Positions 25,166 to 34,109 of a stretch of DNA of 51,925 nt are shown in pieces. The notes beneath the pieces are model-generated. The model searched no databases. It saw only the letters and a program-made list of their open reading frames with translations, and had not been told where the DNA came from. The DNA comes from Akkermansiaceae bacterium. Lineage in GTDB: Bacteria; Verrucomicrobiota; Verrucomicrobiia; Verrucomicrobiales; Akkermansiaceae. The stretch spans positions 1 to 51,925 of the forward strand of contig JAIPKB010000014.1 of NCBI GenBank assembly GCA_021733795.1, read 5' to 3'. Each line of letters starts with the position of its first letter. Position 1 is the stretch's first letter. The translations under genes were made by a program, and so were the position numbers.

Positions 25166-27582
25166 ACGCCATCTCCGCCAAGCTCCGCCAATGGCTCGCC
25201 ACCCTCGCTCTGGGGACTGCGCTCGCCGCCGCCACCGCCACCGCCGATGTCACGCTCACCGCCACCTCCCCGGCGGGAAGCACCATGATCCAGCCCGGCG
25301 GCACCTTCGCTGTCGAGCTGACCTGGTCCGGCACGCCGGCCATCGCCGCCGCGGACTACGCGGTCACCCTCAACACCAGCCAGCTCGTGTTCACCGGTCG
25401 CGACTTCGACGCCACGTTGGCATCCTACGCGGATACGCCATATCTGGCGGTGCTGCCGACCGCCACCAACCGGATTGACGCCACCTGGTTCAAGGCCGGA
25501 GGCTTCACCGGTAAGGATCTAACCCTCTATTTCGAGGTTCCCGCCAATTACACCGGCCCGGCCACCCTCACCATCGGGCTCGAAGTCGCCGGGGTGCAGG
25601 ACAGCGCCGCCGCCGCCATCCCCGTCACCACTGCAGGCACCACGGTGAATCTCCCGCCGATTGGTCCGGTCACCGGTACCAACACGACCACGGCCGCGCA
25701 AACGGCGAATTGGAGTGCTCTGACATGGACCGGTGCGACGCCCAACGGCAACGGCGACATTGCCAATTTCCGTTTCAACGACACCCAGACCATCACCCTA
25801 GATGTGCCGGTCACGCTGGGTCGCTTGAGCGGCATTGGCACCGGCCATTACTGCTTGCTCCGCAGCGGCATCAACACGCTGACGTTTGACAACACCAACA
25901 TGGGTGACGTGGCGTCATTATTGTTCAGTCGTCCACCGAGCCTCGATGCCCTGGGCCGCCGGTTCGACTCGAACTTGATCCTGAACTCGGATTTGGTTGG
26001 CACCTGGGCCCGCGTGCAAGGCGGCACCACCCGGATTCATGGCCTGCGCGGGTTGCTCAGCGGGACCGGTCGATTATCAATGAACTACGCCATCGCCCCC
26101 ACCGAGGGACCTGACGCCGGGACCTCGATCAACCTTGACGGCACCAGCGCCACGGCAGCCCACATCATCCACCTCGGCTTGGCTGGCGATGCCGCCAACA
26201 CCTACACCGGCGGCACCGATCTCCGGGCGGGCAACAGCGTGTTCGGTACCGTGAAATTCATCACCAACAAGGTCAACGCCCTCGGTTCGCCCGGCACCGC
26301 CGCCCGTCTGTTCATGCACCAGGCCGCCCTCGACCTGAGCACCTTCAACCAAACCGTCGGCGGTCTCACCGGCGGCACCGGCAGTTCCAAGATCAGCAGC
26401 ACCAGCTCCACCGCCGGTATCACCACCCTCACCATCGACTTCGGCAGCGACAAGGGGCCGTTCGATTTCTCCGGCGTGATCATGGACGGCCCCGCCACCG
26501 GTGTCAGCGGGTCGGTGCGCACGGTTGGTCTAGCAAAATCCGGTTCCGGCATCCAGACCCTGACGACCGCCCAGACCTACACCGGCCCCACTGCAGTCAC
26601 CGATGGCACCCTGCTGGTCAACGGCTCGCTCGCGGCCGGCAGCTCCGTGACGGTTTCCTCGAACGGCACGCTTGGTGGTACAGGCACGGTCAACGGCCCA
26701 ACGACCAACCAAGGCACGATCGCTCCCGGAGCCTCCGTCGGCACTTCCAATCTGGAAGCGGTCACCATGGAACAGAATTCCAGGCTGACCATCGAGTTCG
26801 CCGACTGGGAAGGCACCACGCCGGGCAGCGGCTGGGATTTGCTCAATTGCGCCAGTCTGGCGTTGGCCGTCACGCCGGACGAACAAATGGTCATCACGCT
26901 CCAGCCGCTCGGCCTGACAAATTTCGCCGAAACCGGAAAAACCTTCACCATCGCCACCTCCGCCACAGCCATCACCGGCTTCGACGCGGGCGCGATCACG
27001 ATCAACGCCAGCGCCATGCCGGGCACCGGCACCTGGACGGTGCAGCTCGACGGCACCGGCACGCAATTGCAAGTCGTTTACACCACCGGCGGCACCGCCC
27101 CATCGGCCTATGACATCTGGGCCGTCGCCAAAGGCCTCACCGCTGGCAATCGGGCACCCGAGCTGGACCCTGACCATGACAACTCCAACAACCTGGCCGA
27201 GTTTGCCTTCAACGGCGATCCGCTTGCCGGATCCAACAATGGACTGTTCTTCACCGAGCGCAGGGACACTGCTGCTGATCCCGATAGCGATCAGGAACTC
27301 GTCTTCACCTGTGCCGTGCGGCGCGGGGCGGTATTCGCTTCCAATGGCAGCAACGCCCAGGTTTCCGCAGCCATTGACGGAGCTATCTACACGGTGGAAG
27401 GCAGCGCTGATCTAACCACCCCGTGGGCCAGCGCCGTCAGCAATGTCGGTGCTGCCGACACGCCCCCGGCAGGCAGCGGGCTGCCGGATCTCACCGGCAG
27501 CGGCTGGGAATATAGGACCTTCTCCACCTTCAACGGCTTGCCCGGCAAAGGCTTCATCCGTGCCCTGACCACCGCACCTTGA
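25162..27582 (+). CDS. Autotransporter-like beta-strand repeat surface protein with cohesin-like N-domain
   Basis: 806 residues from ATG 25162; an upstream in-frame Met at 24733 lies inside the preceding gene. The signal peptide is LATLALGTALAAATATADV. Residues about 30-150 look cohesin-like (VTLTATSPAGSTMIQPGGTF). The middle carries autotransporter-associated beta-strand repeats, clearest in SGSGIQTLTTAQTYTGPTAV, then GTLLVNGSLAAGSSVTVSSN and GTLGGTGTVNGPTTNQGTI, followed by APGASVG. The C-terminus (YDIWAVAKGLTAGNRAPELD, then PDHDNSNNLAEFAFNGDPL) is the module typical of large verrucomicrobial secreted proteins, with a calcium-binding DHDNS loop. There is no beta-barrel domain, so this is not a classical autotransporter. 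The likely role is surface structure or adhesion. Its stop overlaps a TTG start of the next frame. Confidence 0.75.
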   Translation: MNAISAKLRQWLATLALGTALAAATATADVTLTATSPAGSTMIQPGGTFAVELTWSGTPAIAAADYAVTLNTSQLVFTGRDFDATLASYADTPYLAVLPTATNRIDATWFKAGGFTGKDLTLYFEVPANYTGPATLTIGLEVAGVQDSAAAAIPVTTAGTTVNLPPIGPVTGTNTTTAAQTANWSALTWTGATPNGNGDIANFRFNDTQTITLDVPVTLGRLSGIGTGHYCLLRSGINTLTFDNTNMGDVASLLFSRPPSLDALGRRFDSNLILNSDLVGTWARVQGGTTRIHGLRGLLSGTGRLSMNYAIAPTEGPDAGTSINLDGTSATAAHIIHLGLAGDAANTYTGGTDLRAGNSVFGTVKFITNKVNALGSPGTAARLFMHQAALDLSTFNQTVGGLTGGTGSSKISSTSSTAGITTLTIDFGSDKGPFDFSGVIMDGPATGVSGSVRTVGLAKSGSGIQTLTTAQTYTGPTAVTDGTLLVNGSLAAGSSVTVSSNGTLGGTGTVNGPTTNQGTIAPGASVGTSNLEAVTMEQNSRLTIEFADWEGTTPGSGWDLLNCASLALAVTPDEQMVITLQPLGLTNFAETGKTFTIATSATAITGFDAGAITINASAMPGTGTWTVQLDGTGTQLQVVYTTGGTAPSAYDIWAVAKGLTAGNRAPELDPDHDNSNNLAEFAFNGDPLAGSNNGLFFTERRDTAADPDSDQELVFTCAVRRGAVFASNGSNAQVSAAIDGAIYTVEGSADLTTPWASAVSNVGAADTPPAGSGLPDLTGSGWEYRTFSTFNGLPGKGFIRALTTAP

Positions 27583-27605
27583 GCGTTCCCATCCATGTCG
27601 CAATT
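27553..27605. repeat. Junction repeat R5, copy a
   Basis: The last codons of the 25162 gene and first codons of the mini beta-helix frame closely match 40824-40876. The end FIRALTTAP-stop here corresponds to FIHAMITVP-stop there, followed in both by ttgagcgttcccatccat. It shows that both beta-helix genes once followed the same kind of secreted-protein gene. Confidence 0.6.
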
Positions 27606-28289
27606 TCCGTCTATCGCGCCGCAGAGGGCGAGCGGGTGGTGGTCCGCGGCTGCGAACCGGTAACCGGTTGGACGCGGCAGGCTGGCGGGGTCTGGCAGGT
27701 CGAACTTCCGGATGCCATGTTCGGCGATTTCCACCCGTATCGGCTCCGGTTGTCCGGTGACTGGCTCCACGACGGCAAGGAACTCCACCTCGGCTGTGTC
27801 TATCAAAACGGGGAATCGCTTCGGGAACTGGCCGCGCCCGCCGAGGTGGCGGCCAGGGTCGGCAGCTATTGGGTCGAGGAACATCCCGGCTCGGTGGTGC
27901 TCCACGTCAACTTCGGAGGAGCGGACCCGAACCGTGAACTGGTCGAGGTCAACGTCCGCGAATGCGTGTTCTTCCCGGTGGTTTCCGGGCTGAAGTACGT
28001 GACCGTGGACGGCCTGTGGATCGAGCACGCCGCGGCCAACTGGGCGGCGTGGCGCTGCGCGCAGCGCGGGGCGCTAGGGACCGGACAGGGTTTTGAATCG
28101 CCGGATGGCTCACCGCTCACCCTCGATCGCGATTTCCTCGGCGAGGTGCGGGATGCCGCCCATCCCGCTGCCGGGCCGTTCGAATCGGTCGCCAAGACCG
28201 GCGTGGTTCCAATCAGGGTCGGACCGAAGTCAGCGCCTGCGGCACAGGAGGAAGGCAAGACCCGCAAGGCCAAGCAGGGCGGTGCCTGA
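27579..28289 (+). pseudogene. Internally deleted paralogue of the beta-helix protein at 40850
   Basis: The 236-residue frame from a TTG start is colinear with the 598-residue protein at 40850-42646 but lacks two blocks. The signal-peptide region joins straight to the YRAA-EGERVVVRG segment, removing most of the N-terminus. Later, GALGTG joins to QGFESPDGSPLTLDRDF, removing the whole central beta-helix. Shared landmarks are YRLRLSGDWLHDGKELHLGC, VEVNVRECVFFP and IEHAAANWAAWRCAQRGALG. Both joins keep frame. The last residues (KSAPAAQEEGKTRKAKQGGA) are read from the opposite strand of a PEP-CTERM gene remnant. The product could still be made but has no export signal and no helix, so function is doubtful. 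Confidence 0.7.
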
Positions 28290-28435
28290 TGGCTCGGGGA
28301 CCAGCGTGAAATCAACTGTCAGGAGCGGGCGGTTGGCCGCTGTCGCGGAGTCATCCGACTGGAGGGTGACGCTGCTGGTCGAACTGAAGAGGAGGTAGAA
28401 CCCTGCGTTGAGGTCCCCATCGGACCAACTGGGAC
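28230..28435 (-). pseudogene. C-terminal remnant of a PEP-CTERM sorted protein
   Basis: The reverse strand encodes NAGFYLLFSSTSSVTLQSDD and, soon after, NRPLLTVDFTLVPEPSGTAL followed by LGLAGLAFLLCRRR-stop. VPEP, a hydrophobic helix and an Arg cluster form the PEP-CTERM signal, cut and sorted by exosortase in Gram-negative bacteria including many Verrucomicrobiota. The preceding residues resemble the end of a DNRLRE-type beta-sandwich. No start or bulk domain is left; the frame upstream is not protein-like. It overlaps, tail to tail, the 3' end of the mini beta-helix frame. It implies that an exosortase system exists elsewhere in the genome. Confidence 0.7.
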
Positions 28436-28520
28436 TGGCCTTTTGGCAGGGGCTGGGACAGCGTGGGCCGCCAACGGTCCTATCAAAGGCTGGAAACCCG
28501 TTCGGGATTAATGATTGATC

Positions 28521-28553
28521 TGCGAAATCCCTGTCCATTTTGCGAACCACCTT
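28521..28553 (+). promoter_or_regulatory. Orphan direct-repeat operator with -35-like box
   Basis: TGCGAA at 28521 and 28541 (20 bp apart), with CTGTCCATTT before the second half-site and TTGACGGCGG after it. This matches the esterase leader at 32.1 kb (TGCGAA, TTGCGAAC, then TTGAAACGGCGG). No plausible gene follows on the forward strand, so the target gene seems to have been lost. Confidence 0.45.
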
Positions 28554-28742
28554 GACGGCGGCTCATGGACTCCCGCGCTTTCCTGCCGCCGCCTTCCTGC
28601 CGGTCACCGCGAGGGGCCCGACCCGCGTGGGGAGTGGGTTGCCGTGATCGCCCTCGACGCGGGAGTGGACGGTCGAGAGGTGGCCGCGAAAGGCCATCGA
28701 CATGTTCAGGTGTTTGCGGACGAGTTTCTGCCACTATTTCTT

Positions 28743-28823
28743 GCCGGCCAAGTTGCGCTCGGTGTGGGAATCGGGGATCACGACGATCCGGAACGGTTCG
28801 GCGGAAGCCGTCACAAGATGGGC
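28743..28823 (-). pseudogene. Possible remnant of a phosphoesterase-like gene start
   Basis: On the reverse strand, ASAEPFRIVVIPDSHTERN resembles the first strand of secreted calcineurin-like phosphoesterases (FRIVVIPDTQ type), but an in-frame stop follows at LAGKK and nothing further is recognisable. No other gene is seen between 28554 and 28941. Weak evidence. Confidence 0.25.
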
Positions 28824-28941
28824 GAAGCGGTCACGGCAAGGGCGGAGGTCCGCCAAGACAGGCCGGAGAGAATGGAGGGATGGGCCATCGGTTGGATGGT
28901 GTTTGACGGTTTCATGGCTTCCTGGGGACAAGGCCGGAGGC

Positions 28942-31900
28942 CTACTTGAAAGCGACATCGAGGTAGACCGAATTGCGGTCGTAGGTGTCGAAGAAAGGTT
29001 TGAACTTCACGCCGCCGGCTTCGAAGCGGAGCTTCGCGGGGTCGCCGGCGAACGAGTTGGCGAGGTTTTCGCCATCGAGCGTGATCTTGCGCCACTCGGT
29101 GCGCGGCTCGGGTTCTTCGGCGGCGAGCAGCACCGGGCCATAGAAGATCGCGGCGATGTTCGGCTGGTCCATGACCATGCTCAGGTGGAAATCGAAAGGC
29201 ATCCGGAGGGTCACCTTGTCGCCATCCTGCCATTCACGTTTCAGGCTCAGATAGCTTCCGGGCTTGGCCTCGACGTCCTGGGCTTTGCCGTTGATTCCCA
29301 CTTCGAATCCCTGCCCGGCCCAGCGGGGAACGCGGACGCGCAGGTCGAACCCGCCACTGCCATGGACGGTGAGCTGGGTGTGGTCCTCGTAGGGGAACGA
29401 GGTGCTTTGTTCGAGGGTGATGGCACGTTCGCGCCAGTCGAGCTTCGAGGGGACGTAGAGGTTCACATAAAGCATCTTGTTGTCCGCGCTTTTGAAGTAA
29501 ATGGAATCCTGGAGCTTGGTGTTGCTTTCGATCGCAGTGCCGTTGCAGCAGGTGAAGCCGTGCATGTCGGCGTTGCCGAAGCCTTTCTTGGATCCGGGAT
29601 TGAGCGGGACGTGATAGGTGTTGCCCGGATTGTCCTCGGCGACCGAGGCGAGGATGTGATTGTAGAGCGCCTGCTCGTAGTAGTCCATGTAGTCCGCCGT
29701 CTGGTCATACATGAAGAGCTCTCGGCTCAATTTCAACAGGTTGTAGGTCGCGCAGGTTTCGTTCTGGCCGCCGGTGGCGAAGCCGTTCTTATAGAGGCTG
29801 TCGGGTTGTGCGGTGAAGCATTCGGCGTTGGCCGGATTGGCGGCTCCGGCGACGCCTCCGATGGCATACATATAGTCATGGGTCGCCATGTTCCAGAAGT
29901 GCTCCGCCACATGATGGTATTCGGCGTCATGGGTGCTGCGATAGGTTTCGAGCGCGCCGGTGATCTGGGGGATGTGCTGGTTGGCGTGCTTGCCGCGGAT
30001 GGTATCGACGTTCTTGGCGAGGCCGTGGCTGTGCCCGACGTCGCCGAAAAAGAACTCGATATTGTCGAACAAGCGGGCGCATTCGAGGAAACGCGCTTGT
30101 CCGGTGAGGCGGTGGAGGCGGGCCATGACTTCGTTCATGCCGCCGTATTCGCCGGCGATGTAGCTGTTCCACATCTTGATGCGGGTCCCGGTCGGCACCT
30201 CGCGGAGGCGGTCATAAACCCAGTCACCCATGCCTTCGGCGACGGCGAGCGCCTTCCTGTTGCCGCCGACTTCGTAGCAGTCGAGCAGGCCGGCGATGAT
30301 TTTATGAAGCGTGTAGTAGGGTGCCCAGATCTGGCTGTTCTGGCCGCCGTAGGAGGCGCCGTGTTCGAGCATGATGAACTGGTCGGGCGGATAGGCGCTG
30401 ATGAATCCTTTGCCCCAGTTCCAGTAGTCGGTGCGGATGCCATCGACGCTGAGGTCGGAATCAAAATCCTTCTTGCCGGGGCCCGGGGGCACCTTCGAAG
30501 GGTCGGCCTGGTGTTCGCCGCCGTCCTTTCGGGGACGGCCCGACATTTGCGCGAGGTCGTCGAGGGTATCGATTAGATACTCCATCTTGTCGGCGAATTC
30601 GGCCTGCAATTTCGGGTCGTAGCCCGAGCTGGCGCAGGCCTGTGCGATGGCGGTCAGGTAGTGGCCGCTGGCGTGACCGCGGAGCTTGGTCTCCTGGCTG
30701 TCCCAAACCCCGAGCGGAGTGGCGCCGGCGGGTTGCTGCTGGCCGAAGGTATTGCGGAACATATATAGGAAATCGTCGGGATTCGTTTTGGCGAGACCAT
30801 CGACGAACTTGTTCCGGTTCTCGATGAACTTGGTTTCGCGGCCCTGGGAATCGGGCGTGAGCAAAACGCGTCCGAGCGGGAATGTCCCGATGTTGCGCTC
30901 CGGGTTTGGGGCGGCTTTCGCGGTAACGACTTTCACGGTGGCGGTGGGTTCGAACCTCGTGCCTGCGACGCGGCCGGTCACGGTGTAGCTACCCGCCTTG
31001 CGGACGGGTTGGTTGTCGGTCGGCGCGGGCCAGATGACGCGCACTTCATGGCGCGGGCTGCCCTGGCGGAAATGGGCGGGAATGTGGCGCGGCAGTTCGG
31101 GAAGAATGCCGACCTGGGTTTCGACATCGATATCCGGCACAGCGACCAATTCGGATGCGAAGGGCGCGGGCACGTCGCGATTTTTGTCGGGGCGATCATC
31201 GGCTTCGACCACTCCGGAGTCTTCACCGGTCAGCACATTCGTCCGGATGCGGGCGACTTGTTTGGCGGAAAGAGGCGTGCGGTAGATGCGGAAGTCGTGC
31301 AGTTGGGCATCGAGGCAGGCTCCGTTGGTGTCCCGGGAACGGCCGAGATAAACGAGGTTCGCATCGGGGGAATCATCGTTGAGAATGTCGGCTGCGTTCC
31401 ATTTCACGTCGGCGACCCGGTGGATCTGTTTGCCATCAAGGTAAGTGGTCAGGGTTTGGGCGGGGGCGTCGAGCACCACCGCGAAGTGGGTCCATTGCTT
31501 GGTTTTTATCGCCGGTGCGGCGGGCGTGTGGAATGCGGAATCGTTCGCTGCGATGACGGCTTTGAAGCCGCCGCTGTCGGCGTCGCCGGAAAGGGCGTAG
31601 AAGCAATTTCTGGCATCACTTCCAAAATCGAAAAGCCGTGCGCCGGGAATGTTGGAGCGCAGGTGAACCCAGCCGCTCACGCTCAGCGAATCCGTGCCGA
31701 GCAAGGTCTTGTTAGGGAGGGTGACATGGGTGCCGTTGTCTGCGGGAAGTGAGAGCACTTTGCCGAATTGCTCCGATTTTTCGAAGTTGGAAGTGCCGCC
31801 GCGGACTTCGCCGTGGAGGTTGTTGCGGGACCAGTCGCGGACGTCGCCATTGAAGACATAGCGTGCGATTAGCGCGGTTTCGCCGATGCCGTCGAGGATC

Positions 31901-31992
31901 TGGTCGCCGGTGCCCTCGGCATGTGCCGGAAGGGCGAGGCCTGCGACTGCGGATAGCGCCAAGGTGGCGGAGAGGTGGCTTTTACGTTTCAT
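28942..31992 (-). CDS. GH127/GH146-type beta-L-arabinofuranosidase with LamG domain
   Basis: An exported 1016-residue enzyme that should release beta-linked L-arabinofuranose from plant glycans. Signal peptide MKRKSHLSATLALSAVAGLA. A LamG domain spans about 35-250 (ARYVFNGDVRDWSRNNLHGE). An Ig-like sugar-active accessory domain (about 275-345) precedes the DUF1680 alpha/alpha barrel. The zinc and cysteine-nucleophile residues known from family GH127 are present: Glu745 and Cys747 in NETCATYN, and the Cys pair 815-816 in FTCCNGT. The CCNGT form is nearer to GH146-like members than to HypBA1. Transcribed away from the esterase at 32246; the shared 250-bp region holds a predicted operator. A 74-residue frame follows downstream but is not a convincing gene. 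Confidence 0.85.
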   Translation of the reverse strand: MKRKSHLSATLALSAVAGLALPAHAEGTGDQILDGIGETALIARYVFNGDVRDWSRNNLHGEVRGGTSNFEKSEQFGKVLSLPADNGTHVTLPNKTLLGTDSLSVSGWVHLRSNIPGARLFDFGSDARNCFYALSGDADSGGFKAVIAANDSAFHTPAAPAIKTKQWTHFAVVLDAPAQTLTTYLDGKQIHRVADVKWNAADILNDDSPDANLVYLGRSRDTNGACLDAQLHDFRIYRTPLSAKQVARIRTNVLTGEDSGVVEADDRPDKNRDVPAPFASELVAVPDIDVETQVGILPELPRHIPAHFRQGSPRHEVRVIWPAPTDNQPVRKAGSYTVTGRVAGTRFEPTATVKVVTAKAAPNPERNIGTFPLGRVLLTPDSQGRETKFIENRNKFVDGLAKTNPDDFLYMFRNTFGQQQPAGATPLGVWDSQETKLRGHASGHYLTAIAQACASSGYDPKLQAEFADKMEYLIDTLDDLAQMSGRPRKDGGEHQADPSKVPPGPGKKDFDSDLSVDGIRTDYWNWGKGFISAYPPDQFIMLEHGASYGGQNSQIWAPYYTLHKIIAGLLDCYEVGGNRKALAVAEGMGDWVYDRLREVPTGTRIKMWNSYIAGEYGGMNEVMARLHRLTGQARFLECARLFDNIEFFFGDVGHSHGLAKNVDTIRGKHANQHIPQITGALETYRSTHDAEYHHVAEHFWNMATHDYMYAIGGVAGAANPANAECFTAQPDSLYKNGFATGGQNETCATYNLLKLSRELFMYDQTADYMDYYEQALYNHILASVAEDNPGNTYHVPLNPGSKKGFGNADMHGFTCCNGTAIESNTKLQDSIYFKSADNKMLYVNLYVPSKLDWRERAITLEQSTSFPYEDHTQLTVHGSGGFDLRVRVPRWAGQGFEVGINGKAQDVEAKPGSYLSLKREWQDGDKVTLRMPFDFHLSMVMDQPNIAAIFYGPVLLAAEEPEPRTEWRKITLDGENLANSFAGDPAKLRFEAGGVKFKPFFDTYDRNSVYLDVAFK

Positions 31993-32098
31993 CGAGGAAT
32001 CTGATTGGGTTGGCTAATCTCATCGTGGTGTTGGTGAAGTTGGATCTGCGACCCATCGCGACAAGCCTACCCGCTGGGCCGGACGACGCAATCGCAAT

Positions 32099-32308
32099 TG
32101 TTGTCGATTATGCGAAGGAAACTGTGCAAGTTGCGAACACTTGAAACGGCGGTTGGCTGAGACTCGTAGCCCGTCGACCTTGTTTTGTTGGGCCGCAGGC
32201 CGGTCCCCCGACGCCCTTTATCCATTGATCTTACCCCATCCGCTCATGAAGTCATTTTCTCTCGCCATCATCGCCGCACCCTTGCTGGCGGCAGCCGCCC
32301 CGGCACTC
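32099..32308. repeat. Leader repeat R3, copy a (esterase 5' region)
   Basis: The operator, the stretch ggctgagactcgtagcccgt and the first 60 or so bases of the esterase gene recur at 38230-38430 with good identity. It shows the two esterase loci descend from one duplicated 5' region. Confidence 0.65.
32101..32148 (+). promoter_or_regulatory. Direct-repeat operator upstream of esterase 1
   Basis: TTGTCGATTATGCGAA ends at 32116, and a second half-site TTGCGAAC starts at 32131; the TGCGAA cores are 21 bp apart. TTGAAA (-35-like) follows within 4 bp. It sits between divergent genes (GH127/146-like enzyme and esterase), so it may control both. The layout is that expected for AraC/XylR-family activators bound as direct repeats. 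Confidence 0.5.
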
Positions 32309-34054
32309 TGCGGACTGCTCGTCGGATGTCTTGCCGGCACAGCGCATGCGGAGGTGCGACTGCCAACGATCTTCAGCGACCACATGGTTGTGCAGCGCGA
32401 ACTGCCCGTGCCGGTGTGGGGTTGGGCGGATCCCGGTGAGAAGATCACGGTGAATTTCGGCGGACAAAACGTTGCCTGCGTGGCCGGCAAGGACGGCGGG
32501 TGGGCGGTCCGTCTCCGCCCGATGAATGCCAATGCCTCCCCTCAAGAACTCATTGTCAGCGCTGGGAATACCATCAAACTCACCGATGTAATGGTCGGTG
32601 ACGTATGGATGGTCAGCGGCCAGTCCAACGCCGCCTTCGGGCTCGGCGGATGCAAGGCGCCCGGGGACATCAGCAGCGCGGATTTCCCTTTGATTCGTTT
32701 TTCCGGTTGTTGGGAGCACTTCGCCAACACGCCACAGAAGGATGGCGGAGCGCCCTGGCAGGTGATGTCACCTGCCACCGCAGCCGCATGTTCCGCGATG
32801 GGCTTCTATTTCGCCCGCAAGGTGCAACCTGAAGCAGGGGTGCCTATTGGCCTGCTGACCTGCGCGGTCGGCGGAACCGATATCGAAAACTGGATGTCTC
32901 CTGAAGCGATCCACGAAGATCCGGGCAATGCCGAGGTTTCGAAGTCGGTGAAGGACACCATCGCCGAGTGGGAGAGGGAACTCCCGTCGTCCAAGGCCAC
33001 TCCCGGACAACGCCCGGCCTACTATCCGGTCGATCAGCCGATCGGCCTCGATCTCACCGTCGCATGGCTGGCGGAAGTGCGTGGCGCGTTGAAGTCATTC
33101 AACACCCCGTTGGACCCGGCTTTTCTTGAGTTCGAGGCCTGGGTTGACGCGGCCCGGACCGCCTTGAACAAGAAAGAGACTGTCCCGATCCAACCGGAGC
33201 TTCAGGCCGTGGGCACCTGGCTGCTGGGCACCTCGCTAACAGACAGGCTCAAGCGCATTCCGGTACTGCCTTATCCGATCGACCGCCACAGTGTCGGCGG
33301 GCACGGCTGGTTCCGCACCCAGTCGCTTTACAATGGCATGATCCATCCCTTCATCCCGATTCAAATCCGGGGCATGCTTTGGTATCAGGGCGAAGGCGCG
33401 AATGGCGTGCCATATTTCAATCGCATGCGCGCGCTGATCCAAACGATGCGCAAGGAGAAGGGGCGTGATTTCCCGGTCTATCTCGTGCAGCTTCCCAACT
33501 GGGAGTCGGCAACCGACAATCCCGAAGGCGACCCGTTGCACAAATGGCCGGGCATTCGTGAGCTGATGCTCAAGTGCCTGCAAATCCCCAAGACGGGAGT
33601 GGTCGTGACGATCGATGTCGGTGACTCCGGCGATCTTCATCCGGTCAACAAGAAGGATGTCGGTGAACGGTTGGCGTTGTGGGCGCTGGCGAAGGATTAC
33701 GGAAAGGACAACGTCTTCAGCGGTCCGTTGTTCAAGGAAGTCAAGATAGGGCAGGGGGAGGTTCGACTCTCATTCGCCCACACCGGGAGCGGATTGATGG
33801 TCGGGCGCAAAGACGGCGTGAATCCTGCGACAGAGGACCCGGAGGGAACTCTCAAACGATTCGCCATCGCCGGCGGAGACAGAAAGTGGTTCTGGGCCAC
33901 TGCCCGAATCGACGGTAGCGAGGTGGTCGTATCCTCTCCCGAAGTGCCGAAACCGGTCGCCGTGCGCTATGCCTTTTCGATGAACCCTGAGGGATGCAAT
34001 CTCTACAACAAGGAGGGACTCCCCGCATCACCCTTCCGGACCGATTCATGGTGA
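32246..34054 (+). CDS. Sialate-O-acetylesterase-type carbohydrate esterase 1
   Basis: An exported SGNH-type esterase, 602 residues from ATG 32246; an earlier in-frame Met (32141) lies in the leader repeat. The signal peptide region is long (IIAAPLLAAAAPALCGLLVG, then CLAGTAHA); LVGC could also be a lipobox. The N-domain VRLPTIFSDHMVVQRELPVP, then WGWADPGEKI, is typical. Nucleophile Ser127 sits in VSGQSNAAF, and the late Asp/His pair in GDLHPVNKKDVGERLALWAL. Such enzymes remove acetyl groups from hemicellulose or pectin sugars despite the family name. Compared with its paralogue at 38757 it lacks the jelly-roll insert between the two halves of the catalytic domain and has a different linker (about 230-340). 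Likely expressed from the operator at 32101. Confidence 0.8.
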   Translation: MKSFSLAIIAAPLLAAAAPALCGLLVGCLAGTAHAEVRLPTIFSDHMVVQRELPVPVWGWADPGEKITVNFGGQNVACVAGKDGGWAVRLRPMNANASPQELIVSAGNTIKLTDVMVGDVWMVSGQSNAAFGLGGCKAPGDISSADFPLIRFSGCWEHFANTPQKDGGAPWQVMSPATAAACSAMGFYFARKVQPEAGVPIGLLTCAVGGTDIENWMSPEAIHEDPGNAEVSKSVKDTIAEWERELPSSKATPGQRPAYYPVDQPIGLDLTVAWLAEVRGALKSFNTPLDPAFLEFEAWVDAARTALNKKETVPIQPELQAVGTWLLGTSLTDRLKRIPVLPYPIDRHSVGGHGWFRTQSLYNGMIHPFIPIQIRGMLWYQGEGANGVPYFNRMRALIQTMRKEKGRDFPVYLVQLPNWESATDNPEGDPLHKWPGIRELMLKCLQIPKTGVVVTIDVGDSGDLHPVNKKDVGERLALWALAKDYGKDNVFSGPLFKEVKIGQGEVRLSFAHTGSGLMVGRKDGVNPATEDPEGTLKRFAIAGGDRKWFWATARIDGSEVVVSSPEVPKPVAVRYAFSMNPEGCNLYNKEGLPASPFRTDSW

Positions 34055-34109
34055 GACGGGCTCCAGGATCCGAAAACAACTGACCCCGATGATACATGCC
34101 TTCTTGCTA

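Noticed and set aside
28515..28949. Forward open frame after the orphan operator as the regulated gene
   Set aside because: Sequence is not protein-like and starts inside the operator; no signal peptide or domain pattern.
28702..30576. Long forward open frame (624 codons) antisense to the GH127/146-like gene
   Set aside because: Composition is typical of a shadow frame; the reverse-strand enzyme carries all expected catalytic residues.
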